NCBI GenBank assembly: GCA_013336205.1
Contig: JAAXUD010000115.1
Coordinates: forward strand, 1 to 7,658
Origin: Lentimicrobium sp.
GTDB taxonomy: Bacteria > Bacteroidota > Bacteroidia > Bacteroidales > Lentimicrobiaceae
DNA length: 7,658 nt
Direction: 5' to 3'
The notes beneath the pieces are model-generated. The model made no database searches, was not told the DNA's origin, and was given only the letters and a program-made list of their open reading frames with translations. Numbering within the stretch: position 1 is the stretch's first letter; every line of letters begins with the position of its first letter. Below, piece after piece: positions 1 through 6,580 of this stretch. The position numbers were made by a program, and so were the translations under genes.

Positions 1-16
1 CAGGCAGGCAGGCAGG
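1..16. repeat. (CAGG)4 tandem tetranucleotide tract
   Basis: The window opens with four exact copies of CAGG. The tract may continue beyond the left edge, so its true length is unknown. It shares its CAGN/CTGN composition with the hairpin at 57-92 and with the sequence near the right end (7598-7630). No coding role is visible, and it is too short to assign a function. Confidence 0.6.
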
Positions 17-56
17 AACTCACCAATTTCAATATGTTGATAAACAATATTTTGCG

Positions 57-92
57 AAGCCTTTCTGTCTGAGCAGTCAGGCAGAAAGGCTT
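57..92 (+). terminator. Strong 15-bp hairpin, possible terminator of a gene left of the window
   Basis: Positions 57-71 pair with 78-92 around a 6-nt loop (AGCAGT). The stem has 15 pairs, one of them a G-T wobble (T68 with G81). A run of six T follows at 103-108, about ten bases past the stem, which is farther than in a textbook intrinsic terminator. On the minus strand no T run follows. It could end transcription of a plus-strand gene lying left of the window, or simply be a CTGN-family repeat that folds. The hairpin is directly visible; its role is inferred. Confidence 0.4.
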
Positions 93-285
93 GGTGTCCT
101 GGTTTTTTGGTGTCGAATCTTCATTTGTGACTTTTCAGAGCAGACTCAATGTTCTTTAGTGCTTAAAATCCGCTGGATCGCCAGGCCAAAAATGTTTGTT
201 GCCCTATCAATGAAGATTCAATGCCTTTTTTTTATCGGTTGTTGCTAAGTTTGTGCAATTCAGTTTACAAGAAAATAAGGTATAA
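93..285. other. Gene-free stretch left of purC
   Basis: No plausible coding region lies here; together with the flanking hairpins the first 350 bases carry no gene. Visible structure is an 11-bp inverted repeat (115-125 with 209-219), an 8-bp direct repeat TTGGTGTC (91-98 and 107-114), and one exact TAnnTTTG match on the plus strand (246-253) with no gene downstream of it in that orientation. Nothing recognisable as a tRNA, riboswitch or known small RNA was seen by eye. Confidence 0.5.
115..219. repeat. 11-bp perfect inverted repeat with 83-nt spacer
   Basis: GAATCTTCATT at 115-125 is the exact reverse complement of 209-219. The 83 bases between the arms are not coding. If transcribed, the arms could close a structured RNA of about 105 nt; alternatively they mark the ends of a decayed small element. 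Neither reading has further support in the sequence, since there is no target duplication at the outer edges. Confidence 0.4.
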
Positions 286-325
286 TAAGAAAGCAGAGAC
301 TCACCGGTGAATCTCTGCTTTCTTA
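286..325 (-). terminator. Long hairpin downstream of purC, probable terminator
   Basis: Positions 286-299 pair perfectly with 312-325 (14 bp). After one C-A mismatch (300/311), the loop contains the palindrome TCACCGGTGA (301-310), so the fold can extend nearly to its centre. It begins about 25 bases past the purC stop on the minus strand. The 3' side in that direction reads CTTTCTTATTATA, U-rich but interrupted. The plus-strand side is also T-rich (TTTCTTAATTGT), so it could work in both directions. The position behind a housekeeping gene makes termination the best reading. Confidence 0.65.
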
Positions 326-350
326 ATTGTAAAAAATATTGACTTATCAG

Positions 351-1304
351 CTACCTGTAATAAGCGGTAATAAACTTCAGAATATTGCTTTCAACCCGGC
401 CCGGTACATCGGTGATATCAGAACGCTCAAAAGGGGAACCGGTGATGCTTTCGTACAGTTCGATGTATCGCTCAGAAACCTGATTTACAAAAAGGTCGGT
501 CATTTCGGGTATCTGCTGGCCTTCCTTTCCCTGAAAGTTGTTGGCAATCAGCCATTCACGTACAAACTCCTTCGAGAGTTGCTTCTGAGCTTCTCCGGTA
601 GCCTGACGGCGCTCATAACCTTCGAGGTAGAAGTAGCGGGAAGAGTCGGGTGTGTGAATTTCATCGATAAGGAAAATCCCGTCACCATCTTTGCCAAATT
701 CGTATTTGGTATCCACCAGGATTAAGCCCATGCGGGCAGCGATTTCGGTACCACGCTGATAAAGCTTGCGGGTATAATCCTCTAGTTTCAGATATTCAGC
801 CTCCTCAACAATGCCCTGCCGGAGTATTTCTTCGCGCGAGATGTCTTCATCGTGGCCAACACTCGCTTTGGTGGTCGGGGTAATAATCGGTTGCGGGAAA
901 CGGTCGTTTTCCTTCATACCTTCCGGCATGGGAATACCACAGATGGTCCTCACGCCTTCTTTGTACTCGCGCCAGGCATGCCCCGAAAGGTAGCCGCGGA
1001 TGACCATTTCTACCTTAAACGGTTCGCACAGCCTGCCTACAGTAACCATAGGATCGGGCGTAGCTATTTTCCAGTTGGGAACGATATCGGCGGTGGCGTC
1101 CAGGAATTTTGAGGCTATCTGGTTAAGCACCTGACCTTTGTAGGGTATTCCTTTCGGAAGAACCACGTCGAAAGCCGAAATCCGGTCAGTAGTTACCATG
1201 ATAAGTAATTCACCCTTAATAAAATATACGTCACGGACTTTACCGGTATAGAGATCTGTCTGCCCTGGAAAAGTGAAATTTGTTTTTGTGATTGCGTTCG
1301 ACAT
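351..1304 (-). CDS. purC: Phosphoribosylaminoimidazole-succinocarboxamide synthase (SAICAR synthase)
   Basis: This enzyme joins aspartate to CAIR using ATP, giving SAICAR in de novo purine synthesis in the cytoplasm. The 317-residue product matches the Bacteroidota form of PurC along its whole length. Visible motifs are the N-terminal GKVRDVY (21-27), [12 protein letters not shown] (39-50), [12 protein letters not shown] (53-64), the signature-like [12 protein letters not shown] (103-114), the family signature LVDTKYEFG (196-204), [12 protein letters not shown] (214-225) and [12 protein letters not shown] (241-252). The frame is open upstream to an ATG at 1343, with another at 1313. The ATG at 1304 is preferred because [15 protein letters not shown] lines up with the usual N-terminus of Bacteroides PurC, as I remember it. 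No Shine-Dalgarno sequence decides the start. The gene follows a GH13 gene on the same strand with a gap of about 95 bases that contains its own candidate promoter, so it need not depend on its neighbour. The product looks intact. Confidence 0.96.
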   Translation of the reverse strand: MSNAITKTNFTFPGQTDLYTGKVRDVYFIKGELLIMVTTDRISAFDVVLPKGIPYKGQVLNQIASKFLDATADIVPNWKIATPDPMVTVGRLCEPFKVEMVIRGYLSGHAWREYKEGVRTICGIPMPEGMKENDRFPQPIITPTTKASVGHDEDISREEILRQGIVEEAEYLKLEDYTRKLYQRGTEIAARMGLILVDTKYEFGKDGDGIFLIDEIHTPDSSRYFYLEGYERRQATGEAQKQLSKEFVREWLIANNFQGKEGQQIPEMTDLFVNQVSERYIELYESITGSPFERSDITDVPGRVESNILKFITAYYR

Positions 1305-1371
1305 TTTCAACATTTTATCGGTTCTCTTTTTGTTTATATACAATGCTGTCTTAATGAAACGTTCAGTGAAG

Positions 1372-1379
1372 CAAAAGTA
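1372..1379 (-). promoter_or_regulatory. Candidate purC promoter -7 element (TACTTTTG)
   Basis: On the minus strand the gap between the GH13 stop and the purC start contains TACTTTTG, an exact match to the Bacteroidota -7 consensus TAnnTTTG. Transcription would start near 1366, leaving a leader of about 60 bases before the ATG at 1304. No good -33 TTTG sits at the usual distance; a TTG at 1395-1393 is too close. The call rests on the -7 match and its position. Confidence 0.45.
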
Positions 1380-1399
1380 TTGATCCGGTTGACAATTAT

Positions 1400-3118
1400 T
1401 TATGCTTCAAGCCATAGATATCCATAGGGAGGCAGTGTAAATGGAGTCTCCACAGGTTTGTTGCTGGCCAGGTTGACGAAATCAAGGTTATTGTCATCAA
1501 TGGCTTTAATGGTTATTTCCTTATCGGAAAGGTTGTTGATAACCAGCACCCGTTGACCCGGCATTGACCTGAAATAGGCCAGCAAGGGTTTTTCATGATT
1601 TTCACGTGGTGAGATTTCAAGTGTGGCCCATTCACAGTCGCCACGGCCAAAAACCTGCCACTGCCCGCGAATTTTCAATTGTTCGGTTATCGTTTTATAA
1701 ACGGTGGCAGTTAATGAATCCTTGTCAGCCAATTCAGAAGCCGTCTGCTGCCAGTTCAGCGGCCCGCGGACAAAGTAGCGGGTGTCGTCTTTGCCAGTTT
1801 CCAGTTTGAAACTTTCGTAGAAGTCTTCATTGTTTAGTTTAGCAAATTCATCGCCGTAATAGACAATCGGTGTTCCCGGCAAGGTAAGCATGATGCTGTA
1901 TGCCAGCGCTATCTTGCGGGAATCCCTGTCGAGCAGTTCAGCAAGCCTGGCCGAAATGCCTTCGCCAACCCTGAAATCCCAGCGGGGATCCTTGCAATAA
2001 TGCCCATGAATGATAGCCCGGTCTTCGGGTGTAACCATTTCGAGGGTAAGCTCATCGTGCAGCCTGAGAAACATAAACCACTGGTTTTCAGGAGCAATTT
2101 CCGGGGTGACCGAAGGATGAAGTACTTCATGAATGGGTGAAGCATCTTTGACGGCCATTGCTTTAAAAATCATGGGCATCAGTGGAAAATGATAGCCGGC
2201 ATGACATTCATCTCCATCGCCAAAATATTTAACTACTTCCTTTGGTGGCTGGCAGGCCTCGGCAAGCAAGAGCGTATTTGGCCTGACGTATTCAAGCACT
2301 GCCCTGAATATCTTAATAATGGTATGTGTTTGCGGTAAATTCTCGCAATCGGTGCCATCTTCTTTCCAGATGTAGGGTATGGCATCGGCCCTGAACCCAT
2401 CGAGGCCCTGGCTGAGCCAGAAGAGCAGAATGCGGCTGATTTCAATCAGTACATCCGGGTTTTTATAATTCAGGTCGGGCTGAAATTCAAAGAAACGGTG
2501 AAAAAAATACCATTCACCGTCTTTTTCCCAGTTGCTGGGACACATTCCTTTGAAAAGAAGCCGGGTTTCCTTGTATTTATTGGTGTCTTTGTTCCAGATA
2601 TAATATTCACGGTAAGGATTTTCAGGTCCTTTGCGGGATTCCACAAACCAGGGGTGCTCTGCTGAAGTGTGGTTCATCGCAATATCAAATATAACCCTGA
2701 TACCACGGGCATGAGCTTCCTCAAGGAAATCGCGGAAAGCCTTCTGCTTGACTTCTACTGCGGTGTTTTCAGGCAGCCCCAAAAGCTCAGCCCTGATATT
2801 GCGGTAATCGCGGATATCGAAGCCGGCATCACGCATCGGGGAATCAAGAATCGGGAGCAACCAGATGCAGGTTACACCCAGGTCTTTGAGGTGGTCCAGC
2901 TTTTCGGAAAGCCCCTGAAATGTGCCGGCAAAAAAATCAACATACAACGAATAAATCACGGCATCCTTATACCAGCCTTCAGTCTGAGGGCTAAATTTAT
3001 TGTTGCTGCGGGCGGTCTCAATCTCTTTTAACAGAATCTCCAGTTTAGAATTGCTGTCAGCATCAGTATATAGTTCATGCCAGGCAGTCCTGATTTTTTC
3101 CAGTGGATTGATATTCAT
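1400..3118 (-). CDS. Cytoplasmic GH13 enzyme of the trehalose-synthase-like group
   Basis: The 572-residue protein has the catalytic GH13 (alpha-amylase family) barrel and no signal peptide, so it should act in the cytoplasm. Conserved regions are visible: region I DIAMNH (145-150), region II GFRADA (241-246, nucleophile D245), region III LLAEA (284-288, acid/base E287) and region IV LRLHDE (351-356, transition-state stabiliser D355). Segments such as WYKDAVIY (49-56), [12 protein letters not shown] (207-218), CENLPQTH (258-265), [18 protein letters not shown] (298-315), [10 protein letters not shown] (354-363) and [12 protein letters not shown] (413-424) read like maltose alpha-D-glucosyltransferase (trehalose synthase, GH13_16). 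Differences are clear: region IV has RLHD where the family normally has RNHD, and RGPLNW (451-456) stands where RTPMQW is expected. The sequence before region I ([12 protein letters not shown]) also recalls amylosucrase. A beta domain probably occupies about 480-572. The reaction could be maltose-trehalose isomerisation, another transglycosylation, or hydrolysis; the exact substrate cannot be read here. It lies upstream of purC on the same strand and starts from a divergent gap with its own candidate promoter. Confidence 0.88.
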   Translation of the reverse strand: MNINPLEKIRTAWHELYTDADSNSKLEILLKEIETARSNNKFSPQTEGWYKDAVIYSLYVDFFAGTFQGLSEKLDHLKDLGVTCIWLLPILDSPMRDAGFDIRDYRNIRAELLGLPENTAVEVKQKAFRDFLEEAHARGIRVIFDIAMNHTSAEHPWFVESRKGPENPYREYYIWNKDTNKYKETRLLFKGMCPSNWEKDGEWYFFHRFFEFQPDLNYKNPDVLIEISRILLFWLSQGLDGFRADAIPYIWKEDGTDCENLPQTHTIIKIFRAVLEYVRPNTLLLAEACQPPKEVVKYFGDGDECHAGYHFPLMPMIFKAMAVKDASPIHEVLHPSVTPEIAPENQWFMFLRLHDELTLEMVTPEDRAIIHGHYCKDPRWDFRVGEGISARLAELLDRDSRKIALAYSIMLTLPGTPIVYYGDEFAKLNNEDFYESFKLETGKDDTRYFVRGPLNWQQTASELADKDSLTATVYKTITEQLKIRGQWQVFGRGDCEWATLEISPRENHEKPLLAYFRSMPGQRVLVINNLSDKEITIKAIDDNNLDFVNLASNKPVETPFTLPPYGYLWLEA

Positions 3119-3156
3119 AACTTTATAAATAATACATTAAGAAATGGTTCTGAATG

Positions 3157-3164
3157 CAAATTTA
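3157..3164 (-). promoter_or_regulatory. Candidate promoter -7 element (TAAATTTG) of the minus-strand GH13 gene
   Basis: In the 124-bp divergent gap the minus strand carries TAAATTTG, an exact TAnnTTTG match. Transcription would start near 3151, about 33 bases before the ATG at 3118, a natural leader length. The expected -33 TTTG is not seen at 19-21 bases upstream (only a weak TGG-containing stretch). No comparable element was found on the plus strand for the aspartic protease gene; the nearest, TATCTTAG at 3204-3211, has one mismatch. Confidence 0.5.
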
Positions 3165-3242
3165 ATTTTTATTAGCCTTTATCAGCCAGCTTGAATTGTT
3201 TTTTATCTTAGTATCGTTTTTAAGTCATATTCCTCTTCATTT

Positions 3243-4490
3243 ATGAGGCTTTCGGTTAAGTTACATGGCATTTCGTGTCTGGTTATTGCGGCTATTGTCA
3301 TGCTGTTTTCGCAAACTACTATTGCGCAGTATAATTACTTTAACCTTCCCTTCAATAAAAACAGGAGCACTTTAAGTTTTGAAAATTTCGACAATATTGT
3401 AATTATTGAAGCACTGCTGAACGATTCGATTCCTGTCAGGCTCATATTAGACAGTGGAGTTGAAGGTATCATCATTACTGATATGTCGGTTGTGGGGCAG
3501 TTAGCCGATCGTTGTATCCGTAATTTCAGAATTTCTGCTCCGGGCACTATTGAAGTCCTCGAGGCTTGTATTACCAGTCCGGTAATAGCAAAAATCAAAG
3601 GATTGGACCCGGCCATCACAAACCTGATTCTGTTAAGCGATGATTACTTCTCACTTGAAGAATATATCGGCACCAAAGTACACGGCCTGATTGGAATTGA
3701 TAAGTTTAAAAACATGGTGGTAACCACCAATTACGACAGAAACCTGCTGACTTTTAAGCGGCCGTCACACTATAAACTACCGGCAAAAGGACAGGTTATC
3801 CCGATAAGTATAAACCGGGGCAAACCCTACGTGACCGCACGGGTAGAATTTGACAATGGCACAATTAAGGATTTAAGGCTGCTGATCGATTCCGGGGCCA
3901 ATCATCCGCTGTTGCTTGAGAATGACAGCCTTGACGGATATAAGCCTCAAAAATCAGTAAAAGCAGTTATAGGCAAAGGACTGGCAGGCAATATGGAAGG
4001 AAGCTTTGCCAGGGTTGGCTGGCTTCTACTGGGTAATTACCGGCTTGATAATATAATAACGTCTTTCACTGACGATTACCTGCCCGGAAGTTCGGACCTG
4101 AATATGAACAGGCATGGAACCCTGGGTGCCGGGGCTTTATCGCGCTTCAGGGTAACTTATGACTATCAGCGTGAAAGGATAATACTGCAGAAGGGATCAA
4201 AGTTCAGTCAACCCTTTGAGTACAATATGAGTGGCATTACTTTCAGGTCTATTGGTTCATTTTTTAATGTCTTTGAAATTACCGATATTATTCCGGGGTC
4301 TCCGGCTGATGAGTCAGGCCTACTCCCCGGCGATATACTGCTTGCTATCGATAACAAAAGCACGTTTACCATGAATATGGGTGAAATAAACCGATTGCTG
4401 AGTGCAGGTGAAGGCGTAAGAGTTGACCTTCAAATCAGTCGCGATGGTAAACATAAGTATATAAGAATCAGACTTCGTAAACTGATCTGA
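3243..4490 (+). CDS. Secreted two-lobed retropepsin-like aspartic protease with C-terminal PDZ domain
   Basis: The 415-residue product begins with a predicted signal peptide (about 1-28, hydrophobic core LVIAAIVMLF, likely cut at A28-Q29). Two aspartic protease half-domains follow in one chain. The first has LILDSG (67-72, catalytic D70) and its paired hydrophobic-Gly turn GLIGID (148-153). The second has LLIDSG (213-218, catalytic D216) and the matching GTLGAG (292-297). Both lobes close with a similar strand pattern, TTNYDRNLLTF (161-171) and TYDYQRERIIL (305-315), as expected from an internal duplication. A PDZ domain occupies about 333-412, with the GSPADESGLLPGD turn (352-364). The likely role is peptide cleavage in the periplasm or at the outer membrane, with the PDZ domain binding substrate C-termini or regulating activity. 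It is divergent from the GH13 gene at 3118 and is followed by 146 non-coding bases with a separate promoter candidate, so a shared operon with the next gene is not required. Natural substrates are unknown. Confidence 0.88.
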   Translation: MRLSVKLHGISCLVIAAIVMLFSQTTIAQYNYFNLPFNKNRSTLSFENFDNIVIIEALLNDSIPVRLILDSGVEGIIITDMSVVGQLADRCIRNFRISAPGTIEVLEACITSPVIAKIKGLDPAITNLILLSDDYFSLEEYIGTKVHGLIGIDKFKNMVVTTNYDRNLLTFKRPSHYKLPAKGQVIPISINRGKPYVTARVEFDNGTIKDLRLLIDSGANHPLLLENDSLDGYKPQKSVKAVIGKGLAGNMEGSFARVGWLLLGNYRLDNIITSFTDDYLPGSSDLNMNRHGTLGAGALSRFRVTYDYQRERIILQKGSKFSQPFEYNMSGITFRSIGSFFNVFEITDIIPGSPADESGLLPGDILLAIDNKSTFTMNMGEINRLLSAGEGVRVDLQISRDGKHKYIRIRLRKLI

Positions 4491-4527
4491 GTTTTTTCTA
4501 ATTTTTGATTTTCCCGGTTATCTGTGG

Positions 4528-4543
4528 ATCAGTATAAACTGAT
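4528..4543. promoter_or_regulatory. Candidate operator: 6-bp palindrome upstream of the periplasmic GH13 gene
   Basis: ATCAGT (4528-4533) and ACTGAT (4538-4543) form a perfect inverted repeat with a 4-bp spacer (ATAA). It ends 26 bases before the -7 element at 4570, just upstream of where the -33 contacts would fall, a position suited to a regulator binding site. It lacks the central CG typical of LacI-type operators. No regulator gene is in the window, so this is only a positional suggestion. Confidence 0.25.
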
Positions 4544-4569
4544 ATATACCCAATGTGGCTGGTTTTTTG

Positions 4570-4577
4570 TATTTTTG
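4570..4577 (+). promoter_or_regulatory. Candidate promoter -7 element (TATTTTTG) of the periplasmic GH13 gene
   Basis: TATTTTTG is an exact match to TAnnTTTG. Transcription would begin near 4583, giving a leader of about 54 bases to the ATG at 4637. This also argues against using the upstream in-frame ATG at 4553, which would lie before the transcription start. A clear -33 element is not visible at the usual spacing. Confidence 0.45.
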
Positions 4578-4636
4578 ACCACTTATTAAACTGCCGGCAC
4601 ATTAATTTTCATCCATACCTGCAACTTTTTTATAAC

Positions 4637-6514
4637 ATGCAACACAACAACTTATTTAAACACCCACTGCTAGCAGCAGTAATTCTATTTCTTGGTTTCT
4701 GGTCAATCCCTTCCTTTTCCTTTGCACAGGACGATTTGCGGGTTGAACCTCCTTCATGGTGGGCCGGTATGAAACACAATAAACTCCAGCTACTCGTCCA
4801 TGGAAAGGATATTACTGCCATGAAAGCAGTTATAAAATATCCGGGAATTACACTGGAGAGCCAGGAAAGCGTTGAAAATCCCAACTACCTTTTTTTAAAC
4901 CTTCTGCTTGATCAGAAACTGAAGCCCGGATCATTTGACATTACCCTGACTGTGAATGGAAAGAAAACCTATAGTTACCGGTATGAAATTAAACAACGCG
5001 ATGCAGGCTCGGCCAGCCGCCAGGGCTTTACACCCGCTGATGTTGTTTACCTGCTGATGCCCGATCGTTTTGCCAATGGTGATCCTGCTAACGACAGCAT
5101 GCCCGGCATGCTCGAAAAACCTGACCGCAGTAAACCACTGGGCAGGCATGGCGGCGATATTGCCGGTATCCGCAAGCACCTTGACTATATCAAAGAATTG
5201 GGTGTTACCACCATCTGGCCAAATCCACTGCTCGAGAATAACAACAAAGCAGCCAGCTATCACGGCTATGCCATCACCGACTTTTACAGGGTTGATCCCC
5301 GTTTTGGAACCAATGCTGATTATCGCGCCCTGGTTGACGAGGCCCATGGCAAAGACCTCAAAGTAATTATGGATATGGTTTTCAATCATTGTGGGCTGAA
5401 CCACTGGTTTATCAATGACCTGCCCATGAAAAGCTGGATCCACCAGTTTCCTGAATACACACGCTCAAACTTCAGGGCTGAGTCGATTACCGATATTTAT
5501 GCAGCTGAGACTGACCGGAACCTAATGCTGCAAGGCTGGTTCGACACCAATATGCCCGACCTCGACCAACGCAATCCTTACCTGAGGGAGTACCTGATTC
5601 AGAACAGCATCTGGTGGGTTGAATTTGCCGCACTTGACGGCATCAGGCTCGACACACAGCCCTATCCTTACAAGGAAATGATGGCGGAATGGTCGAAGAG
5701 GATCTTTATGGAATACCCGAACTTCAACCTGGTAGGTGAAGCCTGGATGCAACGCGAATCAATGACTGCTTATTATCAGAAGGACGCCATCGTTGGCGAC
5801 GGATATAATTCCGGTGTACCCTCGGTTACCGATTTTCCGCTTTACAACGCTATGACCCGTGCATTTACCGAAAATGAAAGCTGGGACGAAGGCATGGCCA
5901 GACTCTATTATGTCTTGTCGCAGGATTTTTTGTATGCCAACCCTAATTACCTGTTAACCTTTCTCGACAATCATGACCTGAACCGGTATTACAATTCTAT
6001 TGGCAGAGACCTGCAGGCACTAAAGATGGCCACTGCTTTCCTGCTGACTACCCGTGGTACTCCGCAAATTTATTATGGCACCGAGCTCCTTATGGATGGA
6101 AATTCCGGTGTAAGCCACGGTGATATAAGAAAGGATTTTCCGGGTGGCTGGCCGGGAGATACGCTGAATGCTTTTACCCCACAGGGACGAAATGCCGGTC
6201 AGAATGAGGCCTTTGATTATATGCAGAAACTGTTGAACTGGCGTAAAAACAATGCAGCACTTACCCACGGAAAACTTAAACACTTTGTACCTGCTGACGG
6301 CGTTTACGTCTATTTCCGGACAGCTGGTGAACAATCAGTAATGGTAGTTATTAACCGCAACACCAAAGATAAGGTTTTGAATATGAGCCGCTTTGCCGAA
6401 GGAACAGCCGGCTATACTGCAGGACTGGATGTTGTTAACGGCAATAGTGTAGTGCTTGGCGCTGAAATGAACTTTCCGGCACGGACGGCTACTGTTTACG
6501 AGTTAAAAAAGTAA
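4637..6514 (+). CDS. Periplasmic cyclomaltodextrinase / neopullulanase-like GH13 enzyme
   Basis: This enzyme likely hydrolyses alpha-1,4 bonds in cyclodextrins, pullulan or maltooligosaccharides, in the manner of Bacteroides SusA and the Flavobacterium cyclomaltodextrinase. The 625-residue protein has a signal peptide (1-30, ending SFSFA before QDD). An immunoglobulin-like cyclomaltodextrinase N-domain follows (about 34-119, VEPPSWWAGMKHNKLQLLVHG region), then the catalytic barrel (about 131-540) and a beta C-terminal domain (about 545-625). GH13 regions: calcium-site-like DRFANGDPANDS (143-154), GGDIAGI (172-178), region I DMVFNH (246-251), region V MPDLDQ (306-311), region II GIRLDT (335-340, nucleophile D339), region III GEAW (367-370, acid/base E368), region IV FLDNHD (442-447, D447) and GTPQIYYGTE (474-483). 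The frame is open up to an ATG at 4553, but the start at 4637 places the signal peptide at the N-terminus and follows the promoter candidate. Length fits SusA-type enzymes. There is no SusC/SusD pair nearby, so it is not in a complete starch-utilisation locus within this window. An intrinsic terminator follows directly. Confidence 0.93.
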   Translation: MQHNNLFKHPLLAAVILFLGFWSIPSFSFAQDDLRVEPPSWWAGMKHNKLQLLVHGKDITAMKAVIKYPGITLESQESVENPNYLFLNLLLDQKLKPGSFDITLTVNGKKTYSYRYEIKQRDAGSASRQGFTPADVVYLLMPDRFANGDPANDSMPGMLEKPDRSKPLGRHGGDIAGIRKHLDYIKELGVTTIWPNPLLENNNKAASYHGYAITDFYRVDPRFGTNADYRALVDEAHGKDLKVIMDMVFNHCGLNHWFINDLPMKSWIHQFPEYTRSNFRAESITDIYAAETDRNLMLQGWFDTNMPDLDQRNPYLREYLIQNSIWWVEFAALDGIRLDTQPYPYKEMMAEWSKRIFMEYPNFNLVGEAWMQRESMTAYYQKDAIVGDGYNSGVPSVTDFPLYNAMTRAFTENESWDEGMARLYYVLSQDFLYANPNYLLTFLDNHDLNRYYNSIGRDLQALKMATAFLLTTRGTPQIYYGTELLMDGNSGVSHGDIRKDFPGGWPGDTLNAFTPQGRNAGQNEAFDYMQKLLNWRKNNAALTHGKLKHFVPADGVYVYFRTAGEQSVMVVINRNTKDKVLNMSRFAEGTAGYTAGLDVVNGNSVVLGAEMNFPARTATVYELKK

Positions 6515-6531
6515 ACGTCCAATCCATTGAT

Positions 6532-6556
6532 AACGGGCAATAAATGCCCGTTTTTT
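6532..6556 (+). terminator. Intrinsic terminator after the periplasmic GH13 gene
   Basis: AACGGGCA (6532-6539) pairs perfectly with TGCCCGTT (6545-6552) around a 5-nt loop (ATAAA), and a run of six T follows at 6551-6556. It starts 18 bases past the GH13 stop. This is a textbook Rho-independent terminator. It overlaps the 5' end of the open frame that leads into the GH25 gene, which argues that translation of that gene starts further downstream. Confidence 0.9.
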
Positions 6557-6580
6557 CCTTTATCCTACAATACTGAATCG

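Noticed and set aside
339..725. 128-codon open frame on the plus strand over the 3' half of purC
   Set aside because: It is a shadow of the purC frame, with no recognisable motif.
4553..4636. 28-residue N-terminal extension of the periplasmic GH13 protein
   Set aside because: It would bury the signal peptide behind a non-secretory segment and would start upstream of the predicted transcription start; ATG 4637 gives a normal signal peptide.
4931..5443. 170-codon open frame on the minus strand inside the periplasmic GH13 gene
   Set aside because: It is antisense to the conserved catalytic core, its translation shows no domain or compositional sense, and the plus-strand frame is certain from the GH13 motifs.
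1400..6514. A complete Sus-like starch utilisation locus
   Set aside because: Two GH13 enzymes are present but there is no SusC, SusD, SusR or transporter gene, and the two enzymes are on opposite strands with a protease gene between them.
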